From Frigoribacterium sp. ACAM 257 (lineage in GTDB: Bacteria > Actinomycetota > Actinomycetes > Actinomycetales > Microbacteriaceae): a stretch of DNA of 64,000 nucleotides. The translations under genes were made by a program, and so were the position numbers. Below are positions 53,812 to 62,741 of this stretch, piece after piece. A model generated the notes under the pieces. The model saw only the letters and a program-made list of their open reading frames with translations, ran no database searches and was not told the DNA's origin. Each line of letters begins with the position of its first letter. Within the stretch, counting starts at the first letter, position 1. The stretch covers positions 1,178,001-1,242,000 of the forward strand of contig NZ_VOLO01000001.1 in assembly GCF_007954365.1 (NCBI RefSeq). Direction: 5' to 3'.

Positions 53812-54864
53812 ATGACGAAGCGCATCGGGTTCCTCTCGTTCGGCCACTACCAGGACGTGCCCGGCTCCCGGACGCCCACTGCCCGGGAGGCGCTGGTCCA
53901 GTCGATCGAGCTGGCGGTCGCCGCCGAGGAGATCGGCATCGACAGCGCCTCGGTGCGCGTGCACCACTTCGCGAAGCAGCTGGCCAGCCCGTTCCCGCTG
54001 CTGGCCGCCATGGCCGCGCGCACGAGCCGCATCGAGCTCGGCACCGGCATCATCGACATGCGCTACGAGAACCCGCTCTCGATGGCCGAGCAAGCCGCGG
54101 CCGCCGACCTGATCAGCGCCGGCCGGCTCCAGCTCGGCGTGAGCCGGGGGTCGCCCGAGACGTCGCTCCGCGGGTACGAGGCGTTCGGCCACGTGCCGGA
54201 GGACGGCGAGACCGACGCCGACATGGCCCGCCGCCACACCGACCTGTTCCGCCGGGCGATCGACGGCGACGCCGTCGCGGAGAGCGACCCGCGCATGACG
54301 GGCTGGTCGAGCCCGCTCGCGATCGAGCCGCGGTCGCCGGGCCTCGGCGAGCGCATCTGGTGGGGCTCCGGCACCCGGGCGACCGCGCAGTGGACGGGCG
54401 AGCAGGGCATGAACCTGATGAGCAGCACCCTGCTCACCGAGGACACGGGAGTGCCCTTCGACGAGCTGCAGGCCGAGCAGATCGCGGTGTTCCGTGCGGC
54501 GTGGGCCGCGGCCGGGCACGCCCGCGAGCCGCGCGTCGCCGTCAGCCGCAGCGTCATCCCCATCACGACCGACGAGGACGTCCGCTACTTCGGCGTCCGC
54601 GCCCAGGCCGACTCGCAGGACCAGGTCGGGATGCTCGACGGCGTCCAGTCGCGCTTCGGGAAGAGCTACGTCGGCGAGCCCGACGTCATCGCCCGCCAGC
54701 TCGCCGACGACGCGGCCGTGCAGGCGGCCGACACCGTGCACCTCACGGTGCCGAACCAGCTCGGCGTCGACTACAACGCGCGGCTGCTGCGCACGGTCGC
54801 CGAGCACGTCGCGCCCGCGATCGGCTGGGTGCCGGCGTTCGGACGGGCGACCACCGCCTCCTAG
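53812..54864 (+). CDS. Luciferase-like (LLM-class) flavin monooxygenase
   Basis: 350 residues, TIM-barrel LLM family: MTKRIGFLSFGHYQDVPGSR, VHHFAKQLASPFPLLAAMAARTSRIELGTGII broken by typical spacing, RLQLGVSRGSPE, and WWGSGTRATAQWTGEQGMN. It uses F420 or FMN; which one is not clear. The start is uncertain: homology begins at the ATG at 53812, which lacks a ribosome-binding site; in-frame ATG 53779 or GTG 53791 are possible. Confidence 0.85.
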   Translation: MTKRIGFLSFGHYQDVPGSRTPTAREALVQSIELAVAAEEIGIDSASVRVHHFAKQLASPFPLLAAMAARTSRIELGTGIIDMRYENPLSMAEQAAAADLISAGRLQLGVSRGSPETSLRGYEAFGHVPEDGETDADMARRHTDLFRRAIDGDAVAESDPRMTGWSSPLAIEPRSPGLGERIWWGSGTRATAQWTGEQGMNLMSSTLLTEDTGVPFDELQAEQIAVFRAAWAAAGHAREPRVAVSRSVIPITTDEDVRYFGVRAQADSQDQVGMLDGVQSRFGKSYVGEPDVIARQLADDAAVQAADTVHLTVPNQLGVDYNARLLRTVAEHVAPAIGWVPAFGRATTAS

Positions 54865-54925
54865 CGGCGACCGCCCCTCCCGAGGCGGGCCGCGCCTCCT
54901 CGTCCCGTCGCCGCCCCGCGGCCTG

Positions 54926-54938
54926 TAGACATGTCTGC
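54926..54938 (+). promoter_or_regulatory. -10 box TAGACA, likely leaderless promoter of the esterase
   Basis: TAGACA (54926-54931), 7 bases, then ATG at 54939. The last base of the box is A rather than T. Confidence 0.4.
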
Positions 54939-55913
54939 ATGAACACGGACCTCGACGAGGCGGCCCTCCGCGCCTACCGCAGCACCCAGACCGAACCCGA
55001 CGACTTCGACGACTTCTGGCGCAGGACCCTCGACGAGGCACGCGAGCACGACCTCGACGTGCAGGCGGAGCCGGTCGACACCGGGCTCACGACGGTCGAC
55101 GTGCTCGACGTGTCGTTCCGCGGGGCCGACGGCCAGCGCGTGCGCGCCTGGCTGCGGGTGCCGGCCGGCGCCGCTGCCTCGGGCGAGCTGCTGCCGACGG
55201 TCGTCGAGTTCGTCGGCTACGGGGGCGGTCGCGGGCACGCGCAGCAGAACCTGTTCTGGGCCTCCGCCGGCTTCGCGCACCTGCAGATGGACACGCGCGG
55301 CCAGGGCTCGCTCTGGAGCCCCGGCGACACCGCCGACTCCGGGGGCTCGGGCCCGGCCGCCGACGGCGTGATGACCCGCGGGATCGACAGCCCCGAGAGC
55401 TACTACTACCGCCGCGTCTACACGGACGGGGTGCGCGCCGTCGAGGCGGCCCGGTCGCTCGACGTCGTCGACGCCGACCGCGTGGCCGTGCTGGGCACCA
55501 GCCAAGGAGGCGGCATCACGCTGGCCGTCGCCGGTCTCGTCGAGGGGCTGGTCGCGGCGGTGCCGCGGGTGCCGTTCCTCTGCGACTTCCGCCGCGCCTC
55601 CGTCATCACCGACAGCGACCCCTACAAGCAGATCGGGCGCTACCTCGCCGTGCACCGGCACCGCTCCGAGCAGGTGCACGAGGTGCTGTCGTACTTCGAC
55701 GGGGTCAACTTCGCCAAGCGGGCGACGGCGCCCGCGCTGTTCTCGACGGCGCTGATGGACGCGACCTGCCCGCCGTCGACGGTGTTCGGCGCGTTCCACG
55801 CGTACGCGGGCGAGAAGCAGATCACCGTGTGGCCGTACAACGGACATGAGGGCGGCGGCGTCGAGGACGACCTCGAGGCGCTCGCGATGCTGCGCGGGGC
55901 GTTCGGGCTGTAG
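54939..55913 (+). CDS. Acetyl xylan esterase / cephalosporin-C deacetylase family (CE7-like)
   Basis: 324 residues, alpha/beta hydrolase. It has the RGQG motif (QMDTRGQGSLWSPG), the nucleophile motif GTSQGGG, a late Asp (ALMDATCPPS) and a His in NGHEGGG, the CE7 triad pattern. A long loop around YYYRRVYTDGVRAVEA is also typical. It deacetylates xylo-oligosaccharides or similar esters. No signal peptide, so it is cytoplasmic. Confidence 0.9.
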   Translation: MNTDLDEAALRAYRSTQTEPDDFDDFWRRTLDEAREHDLDVQAEPVDTGLTTVDVLDVSFRGADGQRVRAWLRVPAGAAASGELLPTVVEFVGYGGGRGHAQQNLFWASAGFAHLQMDTRGQGSLWSPGDTADSGGSGPAADGVMTRGIDSPESYYYRRVYTDGVRAVEAARSLDVVDADRVAVLGTSQGGGITLAVAGLVEGLVAAVPRVPFLCDFRRASVITDSDPYKQIGRYLAVHRHRSEQVHEVLSYFDGVNFAKRATAPALFSTALMDATCPPSTVFGAFHAYAGEKQITVWPYNGHEGGGVEDDLEALAMLRGAFGL

Positions 55914-55923
55914 TCGCGGAGTC

Positions 55924-56045
55924 GGCGGGTCGCCGTCGCTCGCGGCGGGTCGCCGTCACTCGCGGCGGGTCGTTGCTGCGTGCGGCGGGTTCCCGTGCCT
56001 TACGGCGGGTGCGCGCTGACCCGCCCCGGGCTCCAGGAACCCGCC
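55924..56045. repeat. 20-bp phased GGCGGGT array followed by inverted ACCCGCC copies
   Basis: GGCGGGT recurs at 55924, 55944, 55964, 55984 and 56004, exactly 20 bases apart. ACCCGCC occurs at 56019 and 56039, also 20 apart. CGGCGGGTTCC (55983-55993) and GGAACCCGCCG (56036-56046) pair exactly. The spacers differ between units. Confidence 0.8.
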
Positions 56046-56065
56046 GACATGCCCTGGCACGACAC

Positions 56066-56102
56066 AGAGGGGCCGAGCAGCTTCGCGCTGCTCGGCCCCT
56101 CT
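56066..56102. terminator. Perfect 16-bp stem hairpin, bidirectional terminator
   Basis: Arms 56066-56081 and 56087-56102 are exact complements (AGAGGGGCCGAGCAGC) with loop TTCGC. It lies between the convergent esterase and secreted-protein genes. Confidence 0.7.
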
Positions 56103-56148
56103 CGGTGCGGCGACCCGTGCGGCGAAGTGTCGGCCGCGGCGGACCCGC

Positions 56149-57021
56149 TCAGCCGATCGGCGTCGGGTTCGTCGGCAGCGGCGGAACCGGCAGCGAGCCG
56201 CGGATCTGGTTCTGCGCCTGGCACTGGCTCGTGCAGTTGGTGGCTCCGGCGCTCAGCTCGATCGCGTCCTCGCCGAGGACTCCCCCGAGGCGGCCGCCCG
56301 ACTGGACGAGCCACTTCGTGACGGTGCCGGTCTGCAGGGTCTTCGTCGCGACCTGGGGGCTGTCCTTGCCGAGCAGCATCTGGTGCGCTCCGGCACCCGA
56401 GGTCACGGGGTCGACGCCGTCGCCGAAGTTGACCTTGCCCGTGTACTGGTTGACGAAGTAGAACAGGCCGGCCCCGAGGGTGTGCGTGAACTCGACGGGT
56501 GCGCCGAACTCGGACTCCATCTGGAAGATGCCGCCCTGGGCGCCGTCCTTCGCCTGGATCTTGAACTTGCCGCCCGCGGTGCTGAACAGGACGACGAGAG
56601 TGTCGTCCTTGACCTCGAGGCTCTTGATCGTCGCGCCCGCGAGCTGTGCCGGCGTGAGGGTCGGCACCTTGGAGGCGAAGACGACGGTCGGCTTCGTCAC
56701 CATCCGCTGCGTGTCCGGCGCGCCGGTCAGCGTGTAGTCGTAGACGCCCAGGGTGGCGACGTCGATGTCGAAGCCGTTGTTGACGCCCCGCACCGCGATG
56801 CGGCCGGTCGGGACGATGCCGCCGACCTTGACGCTCTTGCCGGGCGCAGGGTCGTAGGTCGTGCTGCCGATCGTCACGCGGTAGTCGCCGCCCGCGCTGG
56901 TCTTGCCGGAGGCGCTGGCCGGGCCGGCCGAGAGGGCCAGCGACCCGGCGACGACGGCCGCGACGAGCACCGCCGCGCGGAGCTGACGGGCCGTGCGGCC
57001 GAGAGGTGTGGTGGTGGTCAT
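56149..57021 (-). CDS. Secreted protein of unknown function
   Basis: 290 residues. Signal peptide: basic start, hydrophobic AAVLVAAVVAGSLALSAG and an ASA cleavage site near 38. The mature part is beta-rich (GDYRVTIGSTTYDPAPG, LVVLFSTAGGKFKIQAKDG, HTLGAGLFYFVNQYTGKVNFGDG) with a Cys pair near the end (NCTSQCQ) and a Pro-rich C-terminus. Family not recognised. ATG at 57021 with GAGGAG upstream. It lies next to a two-component system, which might control it. Confidence 0.7.
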   Translation of the reverse strand: MTTTTPLGRTARQLRAAVLVAAVVAGSLALSAGPASASGKTSAGGDYRVTIGSTTYDPAPGKSVKVGGIVPTGRIAVRGVNNGFDIDVATLGVYDYTLTGAPDTQRMVTKPTVVFASKVPTLTPAQLAGATIKSLEVKDDTLVVLFSTAGGKFKIQAKDGAQGGIFQMESEFGAPVEFTHTLGAGLFYFVNQYTGKVNFGDGVDPVTSGAGAHQMLLGKDSPQVATKTLQTGTVTKWLVQSGGRLGGVLGEDAIELSAGATNCTSQCQAQNQIRGSLPVPPLPTNPTPIG

Positions 57022-57112
57022 GGCGGGCTCCTCGTGGAGGGTGGACGACCCGTCCCCCGGGCCTGCGACCACTCTCGCCGGGGCCGTCGCGCGGCACCAT
57101 CGGACCTTGGTA

Positions 57113-57775
57113 CTAGTACCCGTTGTCCCTCGCCCACAGGGCCGCGCTCGTCCGGTCGGCGACGCCGATCCGGCGGAAGACGCTGCCGACGTGCGCCTTG
57201 ACCGTGCGCTCGCTGATGCCGAGCTCGGTGCCGATCTGCTTGTTCGCGCGGCCCCGGGCGAGGAGGCGGAGCACCTCGGCCTCCCTGCCCGAGACGAGCG
57301 GGGCCGGGTCGGGCACGTCGAGCGCGTCGGACACGTCGGCGGACGCCGGCGTGTGCGGCGCGGTCCTGTCCGGCAGCAGCGCCCTGGCGGCGCGCGGGTC
57401 GAGCGGCGCCCCGCCCGCCTCGGCGGCCCGGACCCCCGCGACGACAGTCGCGGGCTCGGCGTCCTTGAGCAGGTACCCGACGGCCCCCGCGGCCAGCGCC
57501 TCCCTGACCGAGGAGGCGTCGGGCACGGACGTGAGCACCACGACGTGCACGCTAGGGTCGGCCGCCACGATGCGGCGCGTCGCCTCGACGCCGCCGATGC
57601 CGGGCATCGAGAGGTCCATGAGCACGACGTCGGGCCGGTGCAGGGCGGCCGCGGCGACTCCTCGTTCGCCGTCCGCCGCCTCCTCGACCACCACGACGCC
57701 CTCGGCCTGGTCGACGAGCGACCGGAGCCCCTGGCGGACCAGCGGGTGGTCGTCGACCACGAGGACGCGGATCAC
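57113..57775 (-). CDS. NarL/LuxR-family response regulator
   Basis: 220 residues. Receiver domain with VLVVDDHPLVRQG, phospho-acceptor Asp in DVVLMDLSMPG, Thr in VVLTSVPD and Lys in YLLKDAEP. C-terminal LuxR helix-turn-helix: LVSGREAEVLRLLARGRANKQIGTELGISERTVKAHV in two halves. GTG at 57775 overlaps the kinase stop (GTGA). It forms a two-component pair. Confidence 0.93.
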   Translation of the reverse strand: MIRVLVVDDHPLVRQGLRSLVDQAEGVVVVEEAADGERGVAAAALHRPDVVLMDLSMPGIGGVEATRRIVAADPSVHVVVLTSVPDASSVREALAAGAVGYLLKDAEPATVVAGVRAAEAGGAPLDPRAARALLPDRTAPHTPASADVSDALDVPDPAPLVSGREAEVLRLLARGRANKQIGTELGISERTVKAHVGSVFRRIGVADRTSAALWARDNGY

Positions 57776-59232
57776 GGCCGGCTCCCGGGGCCGACCGCGG
57801 CGGGCGGGGCGGCCACCGCCGAGGCCGGCAGGGCGAGACGCCACCGCGTGCCGCGGCCGGGCGCGGTCTGCACGTCGAGGCCCGCGCCTCCTGCGCTCGC
57901 GACGTCGGCGAGCACCCGCAGGCCGAAGTGGTCGGGCTCGGGGCGGGTCAGCAGCTCGGGGTCGAAGCCCGCGCCGTCGTCGGCGATCGTGACGACGACG
58001 CCGCCCTCGTCAGGACGGACCGCGGTGACCGACACGACGGAGGCACGGGCGTGGGCCACGACGTTCGCCAGGCACTCCTGCACCACCCGGAACACGAGCC
58101 GCTGGCCCTCGTCGTCGAGCGCGGCGAGCTCGTCGGCGGTCTCGGCGTCGAGCACGACCGCGACGCCCCGCGACCGCACGCCCGCCGCGAGGTCGTCGAG
58201 CGCCGGGCCGATGCCCGCCCGCGCGAGGTTGGGCGGGTAGATGTCCACCAACAGCGAGCGCAGGCCGCCGACGCTGCCGCGCAGTGCCCCCGCCACCCGG
58301 TCGAGCCCGTCGGCCGTGGTGTCGTCGCCGCGCGCCCTCGCCGAGCCGGACTCGGCCGAGACCGCGAGCGAGGCGCCCACGAGATCCTGCACCACGCCGT
58401 CGTGAAGCGCCCCCGCGATGCGGCGTCGCTCGTCGGCGCTCGCGTCGAGCGCCCGCTCGAGCAACGCCTCGCGCTGGACCCTGGCCCGGTCGAGGGCCCG
58501 CAGCAGCTGCCTCAGAACGGGCAGCAACAGCAGCACGACGAGCACGATGCTGCCGATCGTGATGCCCGCGAACCCGGCGAACAGCTGCCCGCTGCGCTGC
58601 AGCACCTCGTCGTAGCGGAAGTAGACCTCGAACAGCAGCGTCTGCCCGCCCGGCGTCTCGACGGCCCTGTAGGCCTCGAGCAGCTTGCCGCGGTCGCGCT
58701 CGTACTCGTTCTCGGGGGCTGTCAGGTCGCTGACCTCGGCCTCGACGCCCGTGCCGGTGCCGGTGCCCGCGGCGGCGAGCGCCTCGAGGTCGTCCTCGTC
58801 GAGCTCGAACCGGCGGTCGATCAGCGCGGGCTCGTCCGACCAGACGACCCGGCCGGTGTCGTCCCAGATCTTGACGCGGACGATGCTCGAGCTGAGGACG
58901 TGGTCGCGGACCTCCTCGTCCATCGCACGCCGCGCCTCCTCGTCGCCGTCGACCAGCGCGTCGGTGAGCGCCGGCTCGACGATCGCGTCGGCGATGCGGT
59001 CGGCGCGGTCGGCGGCGTCGCGGACCGACTCGGCCTCGGCGAGGCCGCGGGCGGCGAACAGGGCCGCGACCGCGACCGCCACGATGACGAGCACCGACAC
59101 GACGGCGACCCAGGCGACGACGCCGGAGGGGCGGGGGTCGGCGGCGGAGGCGGTCGTGCGGTCGGCGGGCCGGGCGACGCTGGTCCAGCGCTGGACGGCG
59201 CCGCTGCCGCCCTCCCCCCGAGGTGTGCTCAT
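57772..59232 (-). CDS. Sensor histidine kinase (HisKA_3 family)
   Basis: 486 residues. Membrane segments at about 38-60 and 220-245 flank an extracellular sensor of about 160 residues. The H-box ERRRIAGALHDGVVQDLVGASL has the phospho-His, and the ATPase lobe has VQECLANVVAHA and IADDGAGFDPE. The C-terminal part ends in an Ala-rich tail. Signal unknown. ATG at 59232; an ATG two codons upstream is possible. It is divergent from the quinone oxidoreductase. Confidence 0.92.
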   Translation of the reverse strand: MSTPRGEGGSGAVQRWTSVARPADRTTASAADPRPSGVVAWVAVVSVLVIVAVAVAALFAARGLAEAESVRDAADRADRIADAIVEPALTDALVDGDEEARRAMDEEVRDHVLSSSIVRVKIWDDTGRVVWSDEPALIDRRFELDEDDLEALAAAGTGTGTGVEAEVSDLTAPENEYERDRGKLLEAYRAVETPGGQTLLFEVYFRYDEVLQRSGQLFAGFAGITIGSIVLVVLLLLPVLRQLLRALDRARVQREALLERALDASADERRRIAGALHDGVVQDLVGASLAVSAESGSARARGDDTTADGLDRVAGALRGSVGGLRSLLVDIYPPNLARAGIGPALDDLAAGVRSRGVAVVLDAETADELAALDDEGQRLVFRVVQECLANVVAHARASVVSVTAVRPDEGGVVVTIADDGAGFDPELLTRPEPDHFGLRVLADVASAGGAGLDVQTAPGRGTRWRLALPASAVAAPPAAVGPGSRP

Positions 59233-59298
59233 CTGCACATCTTCGCCGATCTGCGTCCCCGCGGAACACGCGCCGCTGCCGCGTCGTTGACTGGGGGC

Positions 59299-60327
59299 AT
59301 GAAGTCGATCACCTACACCGAGACCGGTCCGTCGTCCGTCCTGCACCTCGTCGAGCGCGAGCTGCCCGAGCCGGGGGCAGGCGAGGTCCGCGTCCGCGTC
59401 GTCGCGTCCGGCGTGAACCCGACCGACTGGAAGTCGCGCACCGGCGAGACGAGCGGCGGCGAGGTGCCGTTCCCCGTGATCGTGCCGAACCAGGACGGCG
59501 CCGGCGTCGTGGACGCCGTCGGCGAGGGCGTCGACGACCTCGCGGTCGGCGACCGGGTCTGGTCGTTCATCTCGGCGAACGGCCACGCGACGGGCACCGC
59601 GCAGGAGTACACGGTGCTGCCGCGGGCGCGCGTCGTCCCCCTCCCCGAGGGAGCCTCGTTCGACCTCGGCGCGAGCCTCGGCGTCCCGGCCATGACCGCG
59701 CACCGAGCGCTGACCGTGCACGAGGACGGCCCCTCGCGACTCTCGCCCGGCGCGCTCGAGGGCGTGGCCGTGCTCGTCTCGGGCGGCGCGGGAGCTGTCG
59801 GCCACGCCGCGATCCAGCTCGCCGCCTGGGCGGGCGCCACCGTGATCACGACGATCTCGAGCGACGAGAAGGCCGCGCTCGCCCGGGCGGCGGGCGCCCA
59901 CCACGTCGTCAACTACAGGGAGCAGGACGCCGCCGCCGAGATCCGCCGCATCGCGCCCGACGGCGTGCAGATCGTCGTCGAGGTGTCGATCCGGCAGAAC
60001 GCAGAACTGGTCGCGGCGGTCGTCTCGACCCGCGCCTCCGTCGCGATCTACGCCAACGACGGCGGCGACGAGGTGCAGCTGCCGCTCCGCGCGAACATGG
60101 GCACCAACACGCGCTACCAGTTCGTGCTGCTGTACACGGTGGGCGAGGAGGCGCTGCAGGCGGCCGCCGAGGACGTCACCGCGGCCGTCCGCGACGGCGC
60201 ACTGCCCGTCGGCGAGGACGCGGGGCTGCCGCTGCACCGGTACAAGCTCGAGCAGACGGCGGCGGCACACGACGCCGTCGAGGGCGGGGTCACGGGCAAG
60301 GTGCTGATCGACGTCGCACAGGGCTGA
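59299..60327 (+). CDS. Zinc-less quinone oxidoreductase / MDR-family alcohol dehydrogenase
   Basis: 342 residues. GroES-like N-terminus (VASGVNPTDWKSRTG, PNQDGAGVVDAVGEGVDDLAVGDRVW) and Rossmann domain (VLVSGGAGAVGHAAIQLAAWAG, typical of NADPH:quinone reductase). No cysteines for structural zinc are seen. ATG at 59299 is 67 bases from the divergent kinase gene. Confidence 0.9.
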   Translation: MKSITYTETGPSSVLHLVERELPEPGAGEVRVRVVASGVNPTDWKSRTGETSGGEVPFPVIVPNQDGAGVVDAVGEGVDDLAVGDRVWSFISANGHATGTAQEYTVLPRARVVPLPEGASFDLGASLGVPAMTAHRALTVHEDGPSRLSPGALEGVAVLVSGGAGAVGHAAIQLAAWAGATVITTISSDEKAALARAAGAHHVVNYREQDAAAEIRRIAPDGVQIVVEVSIRQNAELVAAVVSTRASVAIYANDGGDEVQLPLRANMGTNTRYQFVLLYTVGEEALQAAAEDVTAAVRDGALPVGEDAGLPLHRYKLEQTAAAHDAVEGGVTGKVLIDVAQG

Positions 60328-60359
60328 GTTCGAGTCAGGCGGAGCGGGGCCGGTGCGGA

Positions 60360-60449
60360 ATCCAGGAACGCCCCACCTCCTCCTGATCCGTGCACAGCTC
60401 AGGACGGGACCTCTCCCCACTTCGCGGCTCAAGCCCGATCGTCCTGAAT
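60360..60449. repeat. Interspersed element with ATTCAGGA-type ends, copy 2
   Basis: ATCCAGGA (60360-60367) and TCCTGAAT (60442-60449) match the ends of the element at 33930-34022. Inside, TCCTGATCCGTGCAC (60381-60395) is the exact reverse complement of a 15-base core of copy 1 (33963-33977). Both copies are followed by GAGGAG. Confidence 0.6.
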
Positions 60450-60481
60450 GAGGAGGGGGACGGGGGGCAGAGGGGGCGGGC

Positions 60482-60493
60482 TAGGCTCGCCGG
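60482..60493 (+). promoter_or_regulatory. -10 box TAGGCT, likely leaderless promoter of the MBL-fold gene
   Basis: TAGGCT (60482-60487), 6 bases, then GTG at 60494. Confidence 0.55.
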
Positions 60494-61561
60494 GTGCCTG
60501 CTGCCGCTCCCGCCCCGCTCAGTCCCCTGCAGGCCGAGGCACTGCGTGCGGGGACGCTCCCCCCGCTCGAGGAGGTGCGGCACGGCGTCTGGTCGCTGAC
60601 CTCGCCGGCCACCTCCTCCGTCGCGGACGCCTCGTACGGCTACGTCGTCGAGGGCTCGGACGGGCTGCTGACGCTGATCGATCCCGGCTGGCCCTCCCCC
60701 GACGCCGTCGACCGGCTCGAGACGGCGCTGCACGAGATCGACCACGAACTCGCCGACGTCGCCCTGATCGTGGCGACCCACCTGCACGTCGACCACCTGG
60801 GGGCGGCCGACGCCGTCCGACGCGCCACGGGGGCGCGCCTGGCGATGCACCCGGCCGAGCACCGAGCGCTCGCGGGCCGAGCTGACGACGCGGTCGCGGC
60901 CGACGCCGACATCGCACGCTGGCAGGTGCCGGCCGAGGCGCAGGAGGCGCTGGTCGCCTCGTGGGGGTCGGGCCGCCTCCTCGTCGACGTCGTCCCCGAC
61001 CTGCTGCTCGACGACGGCGACGAGCTCCCGGTCGCGGGGCGCCGCCTGCGGGCGGTTCACACCCCCGGCCACACGTCGGGCCACCTCTGCCTGGTCGAGC
61101 CCGAGCAGCGGCTGCTCTTCACCGGCGACCACGTGCTGCCGACCATCAACCCGGGGATCGGCCTCGGCGGACGCACCGCGACCAACCCGGTCGACGACGT
61201 GCTCGCCTCGCTGGCTCGCGTCGTCGAGCTCGACCGGCCGGGCGCCGACGGGCTCGAGGTCTGTCCCGGCCACGAGTACCGGTTCGTCGGGCTGACCGAG
61301 CGGGCGGAGGCGCTCGTCGCCCACCGCGGGGAGCGCACCCGCGACGCGCTGGGCGCCCTCGACGCGCTGCTCGGCGGCGCCGCCGGCAGCGCACCCGTTC
61401 GCGGCTCGGGCGCGGCACCGTCGGTGTGGCAGGTCGCCGAGGCCATGACGGGCTGGCGCGGCGGGCTCCGGTCGATGACCGGCCTGCCGCTGGCGTCCGC
61501 CCTGGCGCAGACCGAGTGGCACCTGCGCGCGGCAGGCCGAGCCGCCCACCTCGCGAGCTGA
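60494..61561 (+). CDS. MBL-fold metallo-hydrolase
   Basis: 355 residues. Metal-binding motifs THLHVDHLGA (HxHxDH), HTPGHTSGH, FTGDHVLP and CPGHEYRF, the order of a metallo-beta-lactamase fold. A C-terminal helical domain of about 90 residues (VAEAMTGWRGGLRSM) resembles those of LACTB2-like hydrolases. Substrate unknown. GTG start at leaderless spacing from TAGGCT. Confidence 0.88.
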   Translation: MPAAAPAPLSPLQAEALRAGTLPPLEEVRHGVWSLTSPATSSVADASYGYVVEGSDGLLTLIDPGWPSPDAVDRLETALHEIDHELADVALIVATHLHVDHLGAADAVRRATGARLAMHPAEHRALAGRADDAVAADADIARWQVPAEAQEALVASWGSGRLLVDVVPDLLLDDGDELPVAGRRLRAVHTPGHTSGHLCLVEPEQRLLFTGDHVLPTINPGIGLGGRTATNPVDDVLASLARVVELDRPGADGLEVCPGHEYRFVGLTERAEALVAHRGERTRDALGALDALLGGAAGSAPVRGSGAAPSVWQVAEAMTGWRGGLRSMTGLPLASALAQTEWHLRAAGRAAHLAS

Positions 61562-61601
61562 CCGCCGTCTCCTCGAGCGCACTCAGCCTCGCGGCAGCGA
61601 G

Positions 61602-61613
61602 CAGACTCGGGCG
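61602..61613 (+). promoter_or_regulatory. Weak -10 box CAGACT before the ligase gene
   Basis: CAGACT (61602-61607) is 6 bases from the ATG at 61614. The first base differs from TANNNT. Confidence 0.3.
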
Positions 61614-62726
61614 ATGACGCCGCCACGCACACCGAGCCCGTCCGCCGACGACGCGGCGAGCCCCGCCGCCGTGCCCACCGCCACCGACCCCGTCGCGCCC
61701 ATGCTCGCGAAGGCCGTCGCGACCGTGCCCGACGCGGACAGCGTCGAGGGCGGCCTCTCGTACGAGCCCAAGTGGGACGGCTTCCGCGGCCTCGTCTACT
61801 GGGACGGCGAGCAGCTCGAGATCGGCAGCCGCGGCTCGAAGCCGCTGACGCGGTACTTCCCCGAGCTGGTCGAGGCCCTCGGCGAGAGACTGCCAGGGCC
61901 CTGCGTGCTCGACGGCGAGATCGTCCTGCGCCGGGGCGACCACGGCGGCGAGCGCCTCGACTGGGACGCCCTGTCGCAGCGCATCCACCCGGCCGCCTCG
62001 CGTGTCGCGAAGCTCTCGGTCGAGACCCCCGCCTCCTTCGTGGCGTTCGACCTCCTGGCCGAGGGCGACCACAGCCTCCTCGACCGGCCCTTCGGCGAGC
62101 GCCGTGCCGCGCTCGAGCGCCTGCTCGACGGGGCGGCGGCTCCCCTGCACCTCAGCCGCACGACGACCGACGCCGACGTCGCCCGTCGGTGGCTGGTCGA
62201 GTTCGAGGGCGCAGGGCTCGACGGCGTGGTGGCCAAGCCGCTCGCCGCCTCCTACCTGCCGGGGAAGCGGACGATGCTGAAGGTCAAGCACCGCCGGACG
62301 GCCGACTGCGTGCTGCTGGGCTACCGCGTGCACAAGAGCGGGCAGGGCGTCGGGTCGCTGCTGCTCGGGCTGTACGACTCCGGGGGCGAGCTGCGGAACG
62401 TCGGAGGCGCCTCCGCGTTCTCGGACGCCCGTCGCCTCGAGCTCGTCGACGAGCTCGCCGACCTGGTGAAGCACGACGACGACGGAGGCATCGCTCACGC
62501 CGAGACCGACCGCAGCCGGTTCTCGTCGGGCAAGGACGTCTCGTACGTGCCGCTCCGCCCCGAGCGCGTCGTGGAGGTGCGGTACGACCAGATGGAGGGC
62601 GAGCGGTTCCGTCACACGGTGCAGGTCGAGCGCTGGCGCGACGACCGCGAGGCCGCGTCGTGCGGCTTCGACCAGCTCGAGGTGCCGGCGGCGTACGACC
62701 TCGGCGAGGTGCTCGTCCGCCCCTGA
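61614..62726 (+). CDS. ATP-dependent DNA ligase (LigC type)
   Basis: 370 residues. Nucleotidyltransferase motif I with Lys53 (YEPKWDGFRG), motif III-like SFVAFDLLAEGDHSL, motif IV AGLDGVVAKPL, motif V KTMLKVKHRR-like stretch, then an OB-fold. It seals DNA nicks, probably in repair or NHEJ. Its short length without nuclease or polymerase domain fits LigC. It converges on the polymerase-domain gene, 15 bases apart. Confidence 0.9.
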   Translation: MTPPRTPSPSADDAASPAAVPTATDPVAPMLAKAVATVPDADSVEGGLSYEPKWDGFRGLVYWDGEQLEIGSRGSKPLTRYFPELVEALGERLPGPCVLDGEIVLRRGDHGGERLDWDALSQRIHPAASRVAKLSVETPASFVAFDLLAEGDHSLLDRPFGERRAALERLLDGAAAPLHLSRTTTDADVARRWLVEFEGAGLDGVVAKPLAASYLPGKRTMLKVKHRRTADCVLLGYRVHKSGQGVGSLLLGLYDSGGELRNVGGASAFSDARRLELVDELADLVKHDDDGGIAHAETDRSRFSSGKDVSYVPLRPERVVEVRYDQMEGERFRHTVQVERWRDDREAASCGFDQLEVPAAYDLGEVLVRP

Positions 62727-62741
62727 GCGCCTCCTCGCCTC

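Noticed and set aside
55924-56045. Possible CRISPR array
   Set aside because: The repeated core is only 7 bases with 13-base spacers, far too short, and no cas genes are near.
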